The notes below the pieces were generated by a model. That model saw nothing but the letters and a program-made list of their open reading frames with translations. It was not told where the DNA came from and ran no database searches. A stretch of 44,664 bases of DNA from Diplocarpon mali. Its lineage: Eukaryota > Ascomycota > Leotiomycetes > Helotiales > Drepanopezizaceae. Of the stretch, positions 20,716 through 30,440 are shown piece by piece. Made by a program: the position numbers and the translations under genes. The number at the start of each line of letters is the position of its first letter. Positions within the stretch are counted from its first letter, which is position 1. Location of the stretch: NCBI GenBank assembly GCA_024741835.1, contig JAENRP010000351.1, positions 1-44,664 on the forward strand, given 5' to 3'.

Positions 20716-20974
20716 TAATAAAAGAGAAGCAATTCCTAACCTCTTATACTATTAGTATAAATGGACTTAAAGTATTATTATTAGCTTTAGTAGATACTAA
20801 AGCTCTTAATTACTTATTTTTAAACTATTCCCTTTCTATATATCTTTCGAAAGCGATTAGCTTTAAAATTCTTCCTCTTCTAGCCCTTATTCCTATTTAT
20901 AGATTTTAGAATACCATTTATATATAAGCTATATATTATATATGCTTTCACTTAATAATTAATAGAAGGTATAT
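20716..20974 (+). pseudogene. gypsy B2 aspartic protease, N-terminal part
   Basis: A retropepsin-like active site reads LVDTKALNYLF (expected DTG or DSG) at about 20787-20820, in the frame that continues as RT after the copia-II insertion. The domain is split at 20974 by copia-II #2 and resumes at 26589. Confidence 0.7.
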
Positions 20975-21214
20975 TGTTGCAGGAATGCCCGTTACATGTT
21001 TGTCATATGATCTGTCACATGACACATTATACATATAATGTGTCATATGACTTGCCATATGACTTAGTGGCAGCCCTTGTTAAATAGCTTATAGTTAGAG
21101 AGCTCTTATAAATCAAGACATAAGACACCCAATATCGTCGTTTGCACCTTATACTTCTTCGTGCCCTCTTCTAGTTTACTATTAAGTTTACTATTAGAGA
21201 ACCTAATTGCTATA
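20975..21214 (+). repeat. copia-II #2 5' LTR, 240 bp
   Basis: TGTTGCAGGA to ATTGCTATA (from GCTACA). It contains a long palindrome at 21014-21051 with 18-base arms, a single mismatch and a 2-base centre, flanked by further GTCATATGA-type repeats. The right LTR has the same region more heavily changed to TA. Confidence 0.95.
21014..21051. promoter_or_regulatory. 38-bp palindrome in the copia-II LTR
   Basis: Left arm GTCACATGACACATTATA pairs with right arm TATAATGTGTCATATGAC apart from one position. Additional GTCATATGA copies flank it (21002 and 21055 region). A dimeric regulator or an RNA hairpin are both possible. It is in the upstream part of the LTR, where U3 control sites would be expected. 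Confidence 0.7.
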
Positions 21215-21225
21215 GGTTATGAGCC
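21215..21225 (+). other. copia-II primer-binding site
   Basis: GGTTATGAGCC immediately follows the 5' LTR and is unmutated. It is the exact complement of an 11-base stretch of the eukaryotic initiator tRNA-Met anticodon arm, including the anticodon. Confidence 0.82.
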
Positions 21226-22664
21226 TCGCATGCTTATGAATAGCATTCGACAAATTCCATCGATTAGAGTCTCCTTTACAAATGAAAAGGCTGATTGATA
21301 TTTTTGAGTTTTACTTAACTAACGACGTACGATAGCATTATTTCAATAATAAAATAGTAGCTACTCCCCTTCTAAAGCGCTACGCAATAATCTAAGCTTA
21401 CGCAAGATTCATTACTATAGCTGAATTATTAGGACTGATAGCTAAGATTACTAGCTTAATTGCTAAAAGTACTCTACTGCCTAAATCACCTATTTTTAAA
21501 GGGACTAATATATAGTACCTTAAACTCGAATTCAATAGTTCATCTCCTCCTCCTCCTCCTTCTCCTCCTTTCGATAACTCTATATATATATATATAAATA
21601 AGATATTATCATTATCTTCGGCTGCCTTTAGCCTCCCTAAGTCTTAAAAGCTTAAAGGCGCAAAGGACTATAGCTAGTAAAGGAATAAGGTTTTGAACCT
21701 TGCAAAGTCAAACGCCTTGACTATATATCTTTATATAAAAGCTAGAATATATGCTCTACCTAAGGTTGACTTATAGGACCGTTCTATTACAAATGAGAAA
21801 AGGGACAATTGGGTTAGATAGGAAGCTAAGGAATCTTAGATAAAGCTTGCTATTATACTTAATTGCAAACTAGGCCTACTAGCTTATATAGAAGGCGACA
21901 AATCTGCCTTGGATATATGGGAAGCTCTTTAAAAATAGTATAAAGGATCTGGAATAGTGCTTGAATATAACGCTATACAGACCTATATCACTATTAAATA
22001 TAATGACTTCAATTTACTTAAAGCTTATATCGTCGCCTTTAGGCTTTTAATTATTAAATTAGAAGCTCTTGACTCTGCCCTTCTCTCTTATTAGCATCCT
22101 ATTATATTTATTGCTAGCTGTTCTAATAGATGGCCTATTTAAGCAGATTAATAACGCTCTAACCTTCGCTTAGCTATAGCAGCTGGACGAAAATCAGAGA
22201 TCACGCTTGAAGCTCTTATTAAAGATATTACTAATAAAGCTTGAGCCTTATAGAGTTTAAAGATAAACGGAACCGTCTTATACAGTAATAAATCGGCTGG
22301 CAAGCTGCATTCCTTTAATAAGAAGTCAGAAAACAAGGGAGGTTTTAAAGACTTAAAGAAGAGCACCTTTAGGAATACTACCACCTCCTCCCCTAACTCC
22401 CCCTGTTCTTATTATAAGCAACTAGAGCTATACTATAAGGTAGAAGATTGCTTTGCAATTAATAAATCGAAAAGAGAGGCCTAGGAGAAGGACTTAGGGA
22501 AGAAGTACGTATTCCGTTACCTTAAAGGTAAGAATGATAAGTCCTTGCCATTATTATTACTAAAAGGCAAGAAGCCTTTTAGGAAGACTTAGAAGGAAGA
22601 CGAAGAGTTAGATAATGACCTCTTTAGGTATACTATGCTATTACTAGCCCTAGGGCCAATTCTT

Positions 22665-22753
22665 ACTCGCGAGCCGGGCCTAGGAGTCAATTCCTCACTA
22701 AGAGGCGATTCCTCTTTAGGACCGATTTCCACTCGCGGGCCGGGCCTAGGAGT
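22665..22753. repeat. two 23-bp palindromic units before the copia-II protease
   Basis: Units at 22665-22687 and 22731-22753 start 66 bases apart. Both are read T-R-x-P-G-L-G-V in the polyprotein frame. They lie between the zinc knuckle and the protease region and are almost unmutated (GGGCCGGGCC-type cores kept). Confidence 0.93.
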
Positions 22754-24143
22754 CAGTTCTTTTACCTCCTGCTTCTTATTAAAATTGAAGAATCATTAGC
22801 TATACAATATAGGTATTAGTGAGCATATCTCTAATAATCTCTTTAAGTTCACTTCCTATACTACTTAAGATAATCTACCCTCTTTAAGTATAGTTAATAG
22901 ATCTGTTTAACCTTTTAGCGTTAGCATTTGCAAAGTTAACGCACTTAAATCTAATAGAAAGGTATATATTCTTAAATTAATTAATACTCTTTATATACCT
23001 CAATCACCTGTCTACCTATACTTAGGTAGTAAATTTAATAAAATCAAAGGCTTCTATCGAAATGGCAAGCTATTCCTATCTAATGAGAAGGAAATTTGCA
23101 CTATCGATAATAATATATATATTAATAAGGAACAGTCTTCTACTAACTCCTCTGGTTATATAAGTGGATATGCTCTCTTAGCTGCTATTAAAAATAGACC
23201 TCTTGATATTAAGCTCTGGTACTATCGATTAGGCCATATTGGCCTATAAACGGTTAGAAAGACCTAATCTGCTATCACTAATATGCAGATTAAGGAAATA
23301 AAATCAAGGAAGATGCGAATCTGCGCTCCTTATAAGAAAGGCAGACCTCTCTAATATATTAATAAACGTTTAGCTCGCCCTCGACCTATAAAGGCACTTG
23401 ATAAGCTATATATTAATATAGTTCATCTAAAGCCAACTAGCCTTAACGGCCACAAATACGCTTCTATCTTCACTTGCGCAGCTATAATAGCTAGATAGGG
23501 ATGGACCTATATAAATAAATCTAATGCCTTTAAGGCAAATAAGAAGATGATTAGCCTCTTATAAACTTAATATAATCGCATAATTAAGCGGTAGAGAACT
23601 GATAGAAGCAAAGAGTACTCTCTTATACAGATGCGAATACTTATAGAAAACCTTAATATGATTTTAGAAGAATCTACTCTATATACGCTAGAATAAGACA
23701 GCAGATTGGAACAATCAATTCATACACTAATAGAAAAGTTGCAAATAGCTATAATTAATTAAAATATCCCCTCCTTTCTCTAGCCTTACCTCCTTCTTTC
23801 GGTAATATATATTATTAATCTTACTACCTTTGATATTCTTAGTAGTAAGACTTTATATAAGGTCTTTTAGGATAATATCGAGCCTAATAAGCCTTATACT
23901 CCCTTAGTTAAGCATCTTCAAGTACTAAGCTATTACATCTATATGCTAATTGAGAAAGAAAGGCGAACTCAAAGTAATAAACTTGCTTTAAGAGCAGAGG
24001 TAGGTACTCTTATCGGATTTAATAGCAGAAGTATCTATTAAATCTATATACTATTACAAATAGGTAAAAAGATTATTTGATTATCTTACATTCGATTCGA
24101 TAAAGACGGCCTAATTATAGAGCTGCAATTAAGGGGTGATTTG

Positions 24144-24259
24144 ACTCCCGGTCCAGGACCGCGAGTCAATTCTCACTCTTACAATTTCACTCCTAGGCTG
24201 GGACCGCGAGTTAATACTAACTCTTATAGTGATTTCACTCTTAGGCCGGGACCGGGAGT
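24144..24259. repeat. three 23-bp palindromic units between copia-II integrase and RT
   Basis: Units at 24144-24166, 24189-24211 and 24237-24259 (spacings 45 and 48) are in frame, encoding T-P-G-P-G-P-R-V, T-P-R-L-G-P-R-V and T-L-R-P-G-P-G-V. The first pairs at 10 of 11 arm positions. Copia-II #1 has the same three sites but different arm sequences at them. Confidence 0.95.
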
Positions 24260-26056
24260 CAATTCTGATTTAAGAGAAGCTAATAAAGCTGAGCTTTTAA
24301 CTTTAAGAAAGAGAGGAAGACCTCTTAGTTTAAAAAACAAGGCTTACCCTTAGCCTTTTAAAAAGAGAGCTACTCGCTCTACTACTTTTAGATTCAAAGC
24401 TAATAACTTTAATAATAAGGAAGCCTATTTAAGCGCCTTCCATATAACCTTACTCGACTCTCCATATCTAAATAACTTGAAAACAGTCAAATAAGCCCTC
24501 TCTTATGCCGACGCTAATAAATAGTGATCTGCGATCAACTCTAAGTATAATTCCCTTGCTTATAAGAATATATAAGTAGTAGTAAAACGCTTAAAACTCT
24601 TTAAAGACAATAGAGTACTCGGATCGAGGCTTATCTTTAAAACCAAAAGAGATTAAAATAGGGAAATCTCTTAATAGAAGGTCAGATTTGTTATATAAGG
24701 CTATATGCAATAACAAGGTCGAGATTACGACTAGACTTTTGCTAGAGTATGCAAATCTGCGGTTTAGAAGATCGCAATTGCGCTTATAGTACTATACGAC
24801 TTTAAGCTAGATCAGTTTAATATTAAGATAGCTTTCCTTAATTTAGAAGCTGACTCTAATATCTATATCAAGTTACTTCTTAGATATACTTAAGATAAGG
24901 TTATTCTTTTACTTTAAGAATACTATCTTAAGCTTCTTAAGGCCTTATATAGCTTAAAGCAATCTCTACGACTATAGTAAGAAAAGCTACAGTCTAAGCT
25001 GCAAAAGCTCGATTTTCAACCTCTTAATACTAATAATTGCATATATATTAACTACGCCTCTCGGATTCTTATTATCACTTATATTAACGACTTCCTTATA
25101 GTAGCTAAGAAAGGTAATATATATGATAAGTTTAAGAGAGATCTTTGCAACCTCTTTAAAATTATAAGTAGCGAACCGGCTAACTACTTCTTAAGAGTAC
25201 GTATAGTTAAAGATTGATAAAATAGAACGATCTCGCTTTATTAAGACGCCTATATTAATAAGGTTCTTGAATGTTTTTATATAATTAATTACAAGAGCGT
25301 ATCAACTCCTTTTACTAATGGCTGTAAAGTTCATATGGTCAAATTTAAAGGCTAAGCCACTCTATAGGAAGTAAAGCTGTACTAAGAGATCTGTGGTTTT
25401 CTATAGTACCTTGCGCACTATATGCGTTAGGATATACTATACTACTACTCTATTCTTAGCAAATTCCTTACTAACCCTTTGCTATAATATATAGTAGCTT
25501 TAAAATGAGTTTTATAATACTTGCAAGGGATGCGATTCTATTATACTACCTTTGGAAGTAAAACAACTGACCTAAAGCTTTAGAAATTGCACAGCTATTG
25601 CGATTCTGACTAGGCAGGTAATAGAGGAAGTAGAGCCTCCTAGTCTAAGGCCGTCTTCTTCCTTAATAATAGGGTAATTACCGCCTCCTTTAAGCGATAG
25701 ACTATTATCGCTCTTTTATCTATAGAGGCAGAGTATATTGCTATATGCAAATTCGTATAAGAAGCCTCTTAGATATGCTAGGTACTTAAGGAAATAGGCT
25801 ATACTAGCGATAATGCTATTAAAGTCGAGATGATCTGCGATAACTAAAGAGCCCTTCATTTTATTAAAAACCTTAAATATTATTAAAGAACGAAGTATAT
25901 TAATATTAAGTTCTATTATATTTAGCAAGAGCTTTAGAAAGGCCATTTAGACCTTTGGTATACAAATACTAAAGATAATGCCGCCGATAGACTAACTAAG
26001 AGCTTGAATAGCTTTAACCATACCGCCTTTATCAAATTGTTAAATATGAAGGTTCT

Positions 26057-26142
26057 GCACCTCGATTAAAGGGTGATTTTTTTTTGCACCTCTATTATAA
26101 GGTGATTTTTTTTTTTACACTTCTATTAAGGGGTGATTTTTT
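26057..26142. repeat. three tandem GCACCTC-TTTT hairpin repeats in the copia-II 3' region
   Basis: A unit of about 30 bases, roughly GCACCTCTATTATAAGGTGA plus a T run of 5 to 12, occurs three times (starts 26057, 26086, about 26117). The GCACCT and AGGTG parts are complementary, so each unit is a small hairpin followed by T. A 23-bp palindromic unit follows immediately. Confidence 0.8.
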
Positions 26143-26165
26143 ACTCCTAGGCCAGGCCCGCGAGC
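26143..26165. repeat. 23-bp palindromic unit in the copia-II 3' untranslated region
   Basis: Left arm ACTCCTAGGCC, right arm GGCCCGCGAGC. It lies downstream of the pol stop and is therefore non-coding here. Confidence 0.9.
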
Positions 26166-26343
26166 TGATTTTGACTTTTTTAAAGGGTAGATTTCCTACT
26201 CTAGAGTAGAGCGCGCTAGCGAACTCTACTCTATTTCCTATATCTGCAGGTTGATTTTTCATATGAAACTATAGATTCTAACAAAAGTTATAACATCATA
26301 TGTATTACTGGCGAGTACCTTTAAAGGTCTCCTTAAAGGGGTA

Positions 26344-26583
26344 TATTACAAGAATGCCTATCATATATTTGTCATATGATCTATCATATAATATATTATA
26401 TATATGATATGTTATATAACTTGCCATATGACTTAATGGCAGCCCTTGTTAAATAGCTTATAGTTAGAGAGCTCTTATGAATCAAGATAAAAGATACCTA
26501 ATATCGTCGTTTGCACCTTATACTTCTTCGTGCCCTCTTCTAGTTTACTATCAAGTTCACTATCAGAGAACCTAATTGCTACA
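26344..26583 (+). repeat. copia-II #2 3' LTR, 240 bp
   Basis: Starts TATTACAAGAATGCC (from TGTTGCAGG) and ends GCTACA, followed by the TSD TATAT. It is more RIP-worn than the 5' LTR in the palindromic part. Confidence 0.95.
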
Positions 26584-26588
26584 TATAT

Positions 26589-27743
26589 CTATAACTGCCC
26601 TTAGGTTATTCTCGACCTAGGCTAGCGTAATACTATTATTAAAGTTAAATAGATACGCCGATTCCAACTTAAACTTAATCCAAAGGAAAACCGATTTATA
26701 TAGCCTTTGTATTACCCCTTATCTTCCTAATTTGCAAAGGAAATCGTCATTCGTCTTCCCCCTTTTAAAGGACTTCGGATCCGATCCGATTATTAAGCTA
26801 ATATTAATCGCAAAGAATAGGAAATAGCTATAGACAAAGCTCAATAGGTTAATAGAAGATAGTTTTATATCAATTTAATAGTCTTAACTAAGCGCAAGAT
26901 CCCTATTACTATTACTAAGCCAGCGCCCTTGCTTATAACTAAGCCAGATTTAAGAAAACAGTCTAATACAAATCGACTATAATCTAACCCTATTTGCAAA
27001 TGCCCTAAAGCTGCAGTTCCTATTTATAAAATCAGCGCTAATGCCTTTTATTATAATATAAAGCGTAAGAAGACTGAGTTCTTTTAAATTAGTATTTATA
27101 AAGTAAATAGGATTCTAAAGGAAAGATATAAGCCTAAGAATCCTAATATCGAAAAGCTAATTAACAATCGACTCCTAAAATAGTACTAATCTTTAAGATA
27201 AGCTTTCTTAAAAAGGGATGCAGATACCCTCCCTTCCTATTAGTACTACGATTATAAGATATAGCTAAAAGGGCCCCTGCCTAACGCCTATTCGCCCCTT
27301 TACTATTAATCTATTAAAGAGCTTAAGGTTATAAAAGAGTACTTACTTAAGAATTTAGATAAAGGCTTTATTAAGACAAGTACTAGCCCCTTTGCTTCGC
27401 TAGTACTATTTATAAAGAAGTCCGACAATAGCCTCCGATTTTATATAGACTATTAAAAGCTAAACGCACTAACTTAAAAGGACGCTTACCCAATTCTAAG
27501 GATAGACGAGCTTTTAAGGCAAGTATCTAAAGCTAAGATTTTCATAAAACTAAATATTCAAGCCGCTTTTAATCAGATATAAATAGACCCTAAATTAAAG
27601 GAATATACCACCTTTCGAATAAGGTATAGATCCTATAAATGCAAGGTTCTCCTATTCGGCCTTTGTAATAGACTTAGTACTTATTAGTAGTATATAAATG
27701 ACATTCTTTTAAATTACTTAAATAATTTTTATATAGTATACTT
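26589..27743 (+). pseudogene. gypsy B2 protease end and RT
   Basis: This continues the protease frame of 20716-20974 in phase. RT begins with the PLYYQSIKELKVIKEYLLKN-type lead-in (about 27300). The FIKKSDNSLRFYIDYQKLN and IKLNIQAAFNQI motifs follow, then YKCKVLLFGL and NDILLNYLNNFYIVYL, where it stops at the catalytic YLDD box because copia-I #3 is inserted. The last five bases TACTT (27739-27743) should be the TSD. It is complementary to the B copy, which starts at this same box (540). Confidence 0.9.
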
Positions 27744-27938
27744 TATTAAGCTTAAGTGAGTCGGCGCAGTAGGTAAAGGAGGCTTCTAAAGGTCGATAGT
27801 CGATATATTAGTAAGAGTTAAGGAAGGAAGGTTACCCCTTTCTTCCCTATAGCTATATACGTATTAATATCCTACTAATTAAGTAGTAGAGTCATATAAT
27901 AATATATTAGAGTAATAGCTATATTACCTATCTTAATA
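27744..27938 (-). repeat. copia-I #3 3' LTR, 195 bp
   Basis: Begins TATTAAGCTTAAGTGAG and ends TATCTTAATA; gap-free match to the other 195-bp LTRs. Confidence 0.94.
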
Positions 27939-28075
27939 CCTTTACTTAAACCTTACTTTGATTGACCTATAGTCGGGAAAACAATAACTATCCTTTTACG
28001 CCAATCTAACTCCTAGGTATTTCTCTAAATTAAAACAATTAATCAATAGCAACCTCTATTAAAATCACCAATCCC

Positions 28076-28228
28076 ACTCGTAGGGCAGGACTAGGAGTCA
28101 AATTTCCTAAAAGCGTTCCTTTATAAGACTATATAACTTAACTCGCGGTCTAGGCCTAGGAGTCGATCTAAAGAAAAACTTTCCTTTACAAAACTATATA
28201 ACCTAACTCGCAAGGCGGGCCTAGGAGT
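28076..28228. repeat. three 23-bp palindromic units in the copia-I #3 3' region
   Basis: Units at 28076-28098, 28141-28163 and 28206-28228, spaced 65 and 65. They are better preserved than in #1 (GGCCTAGGAGT arms kept). Confidence 0.92.
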
Positions 28229-28242
28229 CGTCCTTAAACCTA

Positions 28243-29494
28243 CTAAGCCCCTACTATCTTCTGCAACCCTAATATATTTTTAAACGCTTCGAACTTTACA
28301 ACTATCTCTAGTAGCTTTATAAATCCATCTGCTACTATTCGATCGATTAGGATATAAGTAATCGATAACTTATTCTTTATAATAAGGTCGTAGATAAAGT
28401 AGTAGGCAATATTAATATATTTCGATTGCTTATATAAGTATAGATTCTTTATAAGTGCAATCGCTCTTATATTATCTACTTAAAGATTAATACAGTTCCT
28501 ATCTTATCTAATATACTTAATAAAACCTATATCTTTTAAAACTTAAGCGATCTATAATCCTTACTTGCAATTTAATAATATTAATATATATTCTGCCTTA
28601 GTGCTTGCAGTAGCCACTGATTTCTACTTCCTACTTCCCTATAATATAAGTCTGCTATATAGTACTGCTACGCTTCTAGATATACTTTTCCGACCTTTTA
28701 TATTTGCCCTATCGGAATCGGTATATACCTTAAGCTTTGCACTTATATATTTTATTAGTCTATATCTTACCTTCTATATAATTATCAATCAAAGGTATCT
28801 TCTAAGTTGCTTAACTGCGTTCTTATATCAAATCGTTAGATCCTTTAAGTTCTGATTAAGTTGCTTAATAATAAAGGCGATATCTAGTCTTATATATACT
28901 ATAGTATATATAATCGCTCTAATATCCTATTAGTACTTCTTTAGATCTCCTCTTTACTTATTTTTATTAATAGGCTCCAACTTATTATACTTTCCTTTAA
29001 TTAAAGTACGCTTTAGCTTAAAGTTAGGAGCATAAGCAAAGAGTCCTATTCGATCTAGGATCTTCTTAATATACTACTCTTAATCCAACTAGAGTTCTTA
29101 AGTAAAGCGGTTCTTTATAACGTAAATGCCAAGGATCTTATAAATTCCCCTTAGATCCTTAGTATTAAAACGTTTCCAAATTGTTATAAAGAACTAATCC
29201 AATTGAGTAGTTATCTTTACAGCTATAGTAATATCATTGATATATAGTAGCAACTTGATTCTACGCTTAGCATAGGTAAATAGATAAGGGTTAGCTAGGC
29301 TTTAAACGAATCCTATTTCTACTAAAGTAGAGCTATATAAAAGGTTCTAATTATAGGCTGATTATTTAAGCCTATAAATACTGCGAAGTATATAAAGAGA
29401 GTGGCTAGCGCATATAAGAATACTATTAGGTTAGGAGAGAAAAATCCATTCCTTTATAATCGCTTTAGTAAATGCATTCTTAATATCGTACTAT
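28243..29494 (-). pseudogene. copia-I #3 RT and RNase H
   Basis: Homologous to 5243-6495 of copia-I #1, with the same motifs (STKAEYI near the TASTKAE site at about 28590-28620, YIND box at about 29233-29245). At the place of the TAA in #1 and #2 this copy reads CAG, so the ancestral frame continued there. The plus-strand ORF 28565-28855 is a shadow of RNase H. Confidence 0.9.
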
Positions 29495-29740
29495 TATAGA
29501 GACCTGAGATAGATAGGTCTCGTGACATATATCATATGATCGGCGTAAGACGGTGGGAGGATAAAAAGGGCCATCTTCTATATATAGAGACAGCGCGTGT
29601 CGCTATAGTACTAAATATACCCTATACTTAGGACTTGTTCCTAATATCTTATTTAAGAGAGCCCGCTTATAGTGCTTCCTCCTCTTGTTTTTAGGTCTTC
29701 CCTTAGGCCTATTCTTATATTATCTCCCCTTAGTTTTATA
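29495..29740 (+). repeat. putative 5' LTR of gypsy-type element C
   Basis: A sharp junction with copia-I at 29494/29495 starts TATAGAGACCTGAG (TGTAGAG before RIP), and a TTTTATA (TTTTACA) end is possible near 29740. The interior has a TATATATAG stretch and a CT-rich block. Downstream gag and pol in the same orientation support an LTR. There is no second copy in the window, so the 3' boundary and the LTR status are inferred. The expected TSD is ACTAT (29490-29494). Confidence 0.6.
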
Positions 29741-30440
29741 TTAATAACCTATATAAGGACCGATTTCTTAAGATTTCCGTTTTTATATAACCTTATCGAT
29801 CTCTTAGTTCGTAGATAAAAGACCGGCCTTTGAAATATATCTTTGAAAATACTTATAGCATTTTAATTAACTTTAAAACCCTTATCCTTAATCGCTTAAT
29901 TACTTAGAACTATCGATTTTCGTTTAGCAACTATTAATAACCTTAGATTTTCCCTTTTCAGCTCTGCTTTAAAAACCCCTATTTTCTTCCTTAACTCTAA
30001 GATTCTCGGAATTTTCGGCTTCCTAGTATAAAAAGTTTAGCAAACCCTATAATAGCAATCTCAAATAGCAGTAGTTTTAAATACTCAAGTAATACTAAGC
30101 GCAAACTCTAATCGGAAGTGCCTCCTTAGAATCTTTAAAAATCCGAATCTGATAATTCAGCCGCCTTAGCTTAATAGAACTCTAAAAATTGCCTTAGAAT
30201 CGTCTCTAGAGACCCCTTTATTCTAAGGACTAATAGGAATTAGCCTAAAGGCTAAGAAGAATCTTAGATATAAACCTTATCTTAGAAATTGGTCTTTAAT
30301 TAAGTAAACCTTATCTTATTACAATTAGTCGCAATACTCCTATTAGCTGTTTAGTACCTACTTAAAATCTCTTAGTAAACTTAAATTAAACTTTTAATAG
30401 AATTCGGAATTCTACTCCTAAGCCTAGCCTATAAGTAGGA
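29741..30440 (+). other. leader of element C with one 23-bp unit
   Basis: About 700 bp between the LTR and gag, with no convincing gene. A 23-bp unit lies at 30414-30436 (ACTCCTAAGCC left arm); it is not in phase with gag as read downstream. The gag start could lie anywhere from here to about 30690. Confidence 0.55.

Larger units (their letters stand above)
21282..26069 (+). pseudogene. copia-II #2 gag-pol polyprotein
   Basis: This is one continuous frame of 1595 codons from ATG 21282 to TAA 26067-26069, with TAA/TAG inside at Gln/Trp sites plus a few other damaged codons. The copia gag domain (about 21780-22240) includes WEAL and KYNDFNLL. A zinc-knuckle remnant (CSYYKQLELYYKVEDC) is near 22408-22455. 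The pre-integrase motif LGHIG lies at about 23230 and the integrase core at about 23400-23720. RT has the IAFLN motif and the YIND box at 25080-25091. RNase H has SIEAEYIAI (about 25725) and ends with ADRLTKSL (about 25983-26008). Five 23-bp units lie in frame. Small ORFs at 22148-22384 and 25716-25946 on the minus strand and at 24141-24353 on the plus strand are shadows or fragments of it. Confidence 0.93.
20975..26583 (+). mobile_element. copia-II #2, complete Ty1/copia element
   Basis: A 5609-bp element with 240-bp LTRs (20975-21214 and 26344-26583) and a perfect TSD TATAT. The primer-binding site GGTTATGAGCC abuts the left LTR, and the polypurine stretch AAAGGGGTA precedes the right LTR. 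A single polyprotein frame runs from 21282 to 26069. It is a separate family from copia-I (different LTR, different linker insertions) but shares the primer site. It nests in the gypsy B2 protease. Confidence 0.95.
18718..27743 (+). mobile_element. gypsy B2, 5' half with nested copia-II
   Basis: A second gypsy B copy in plus orientation: 5' LTR 18718-19024, leader, gag, protease and RT up to the catalytic box, where copia-I #3 interrupts it at 27744. Copia-II #2 is inserted in the protease region (TSD TATAT, 20970-20974 and 26584-26588). No 3' half of this copy is visible. It inserted into a 23-bp palindrome of copia-II #1; the predicted TSD is AGGCC (18713-18717). Confidence 0.92.
27744..29494 (-). 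mobile_element. copia-I #3, 3' part
   Basis: Minus-strand copia-I with its 3' LTR at 27744-27938, the 3' region and RNase H/RT up to 29494, where a gypsy-type LTR interrupts it. The break falls at the base corresponding to about 6495 of copia-I #1. The rest of the copy should resume beyond the right edge of the window. Confidence 0.92.
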
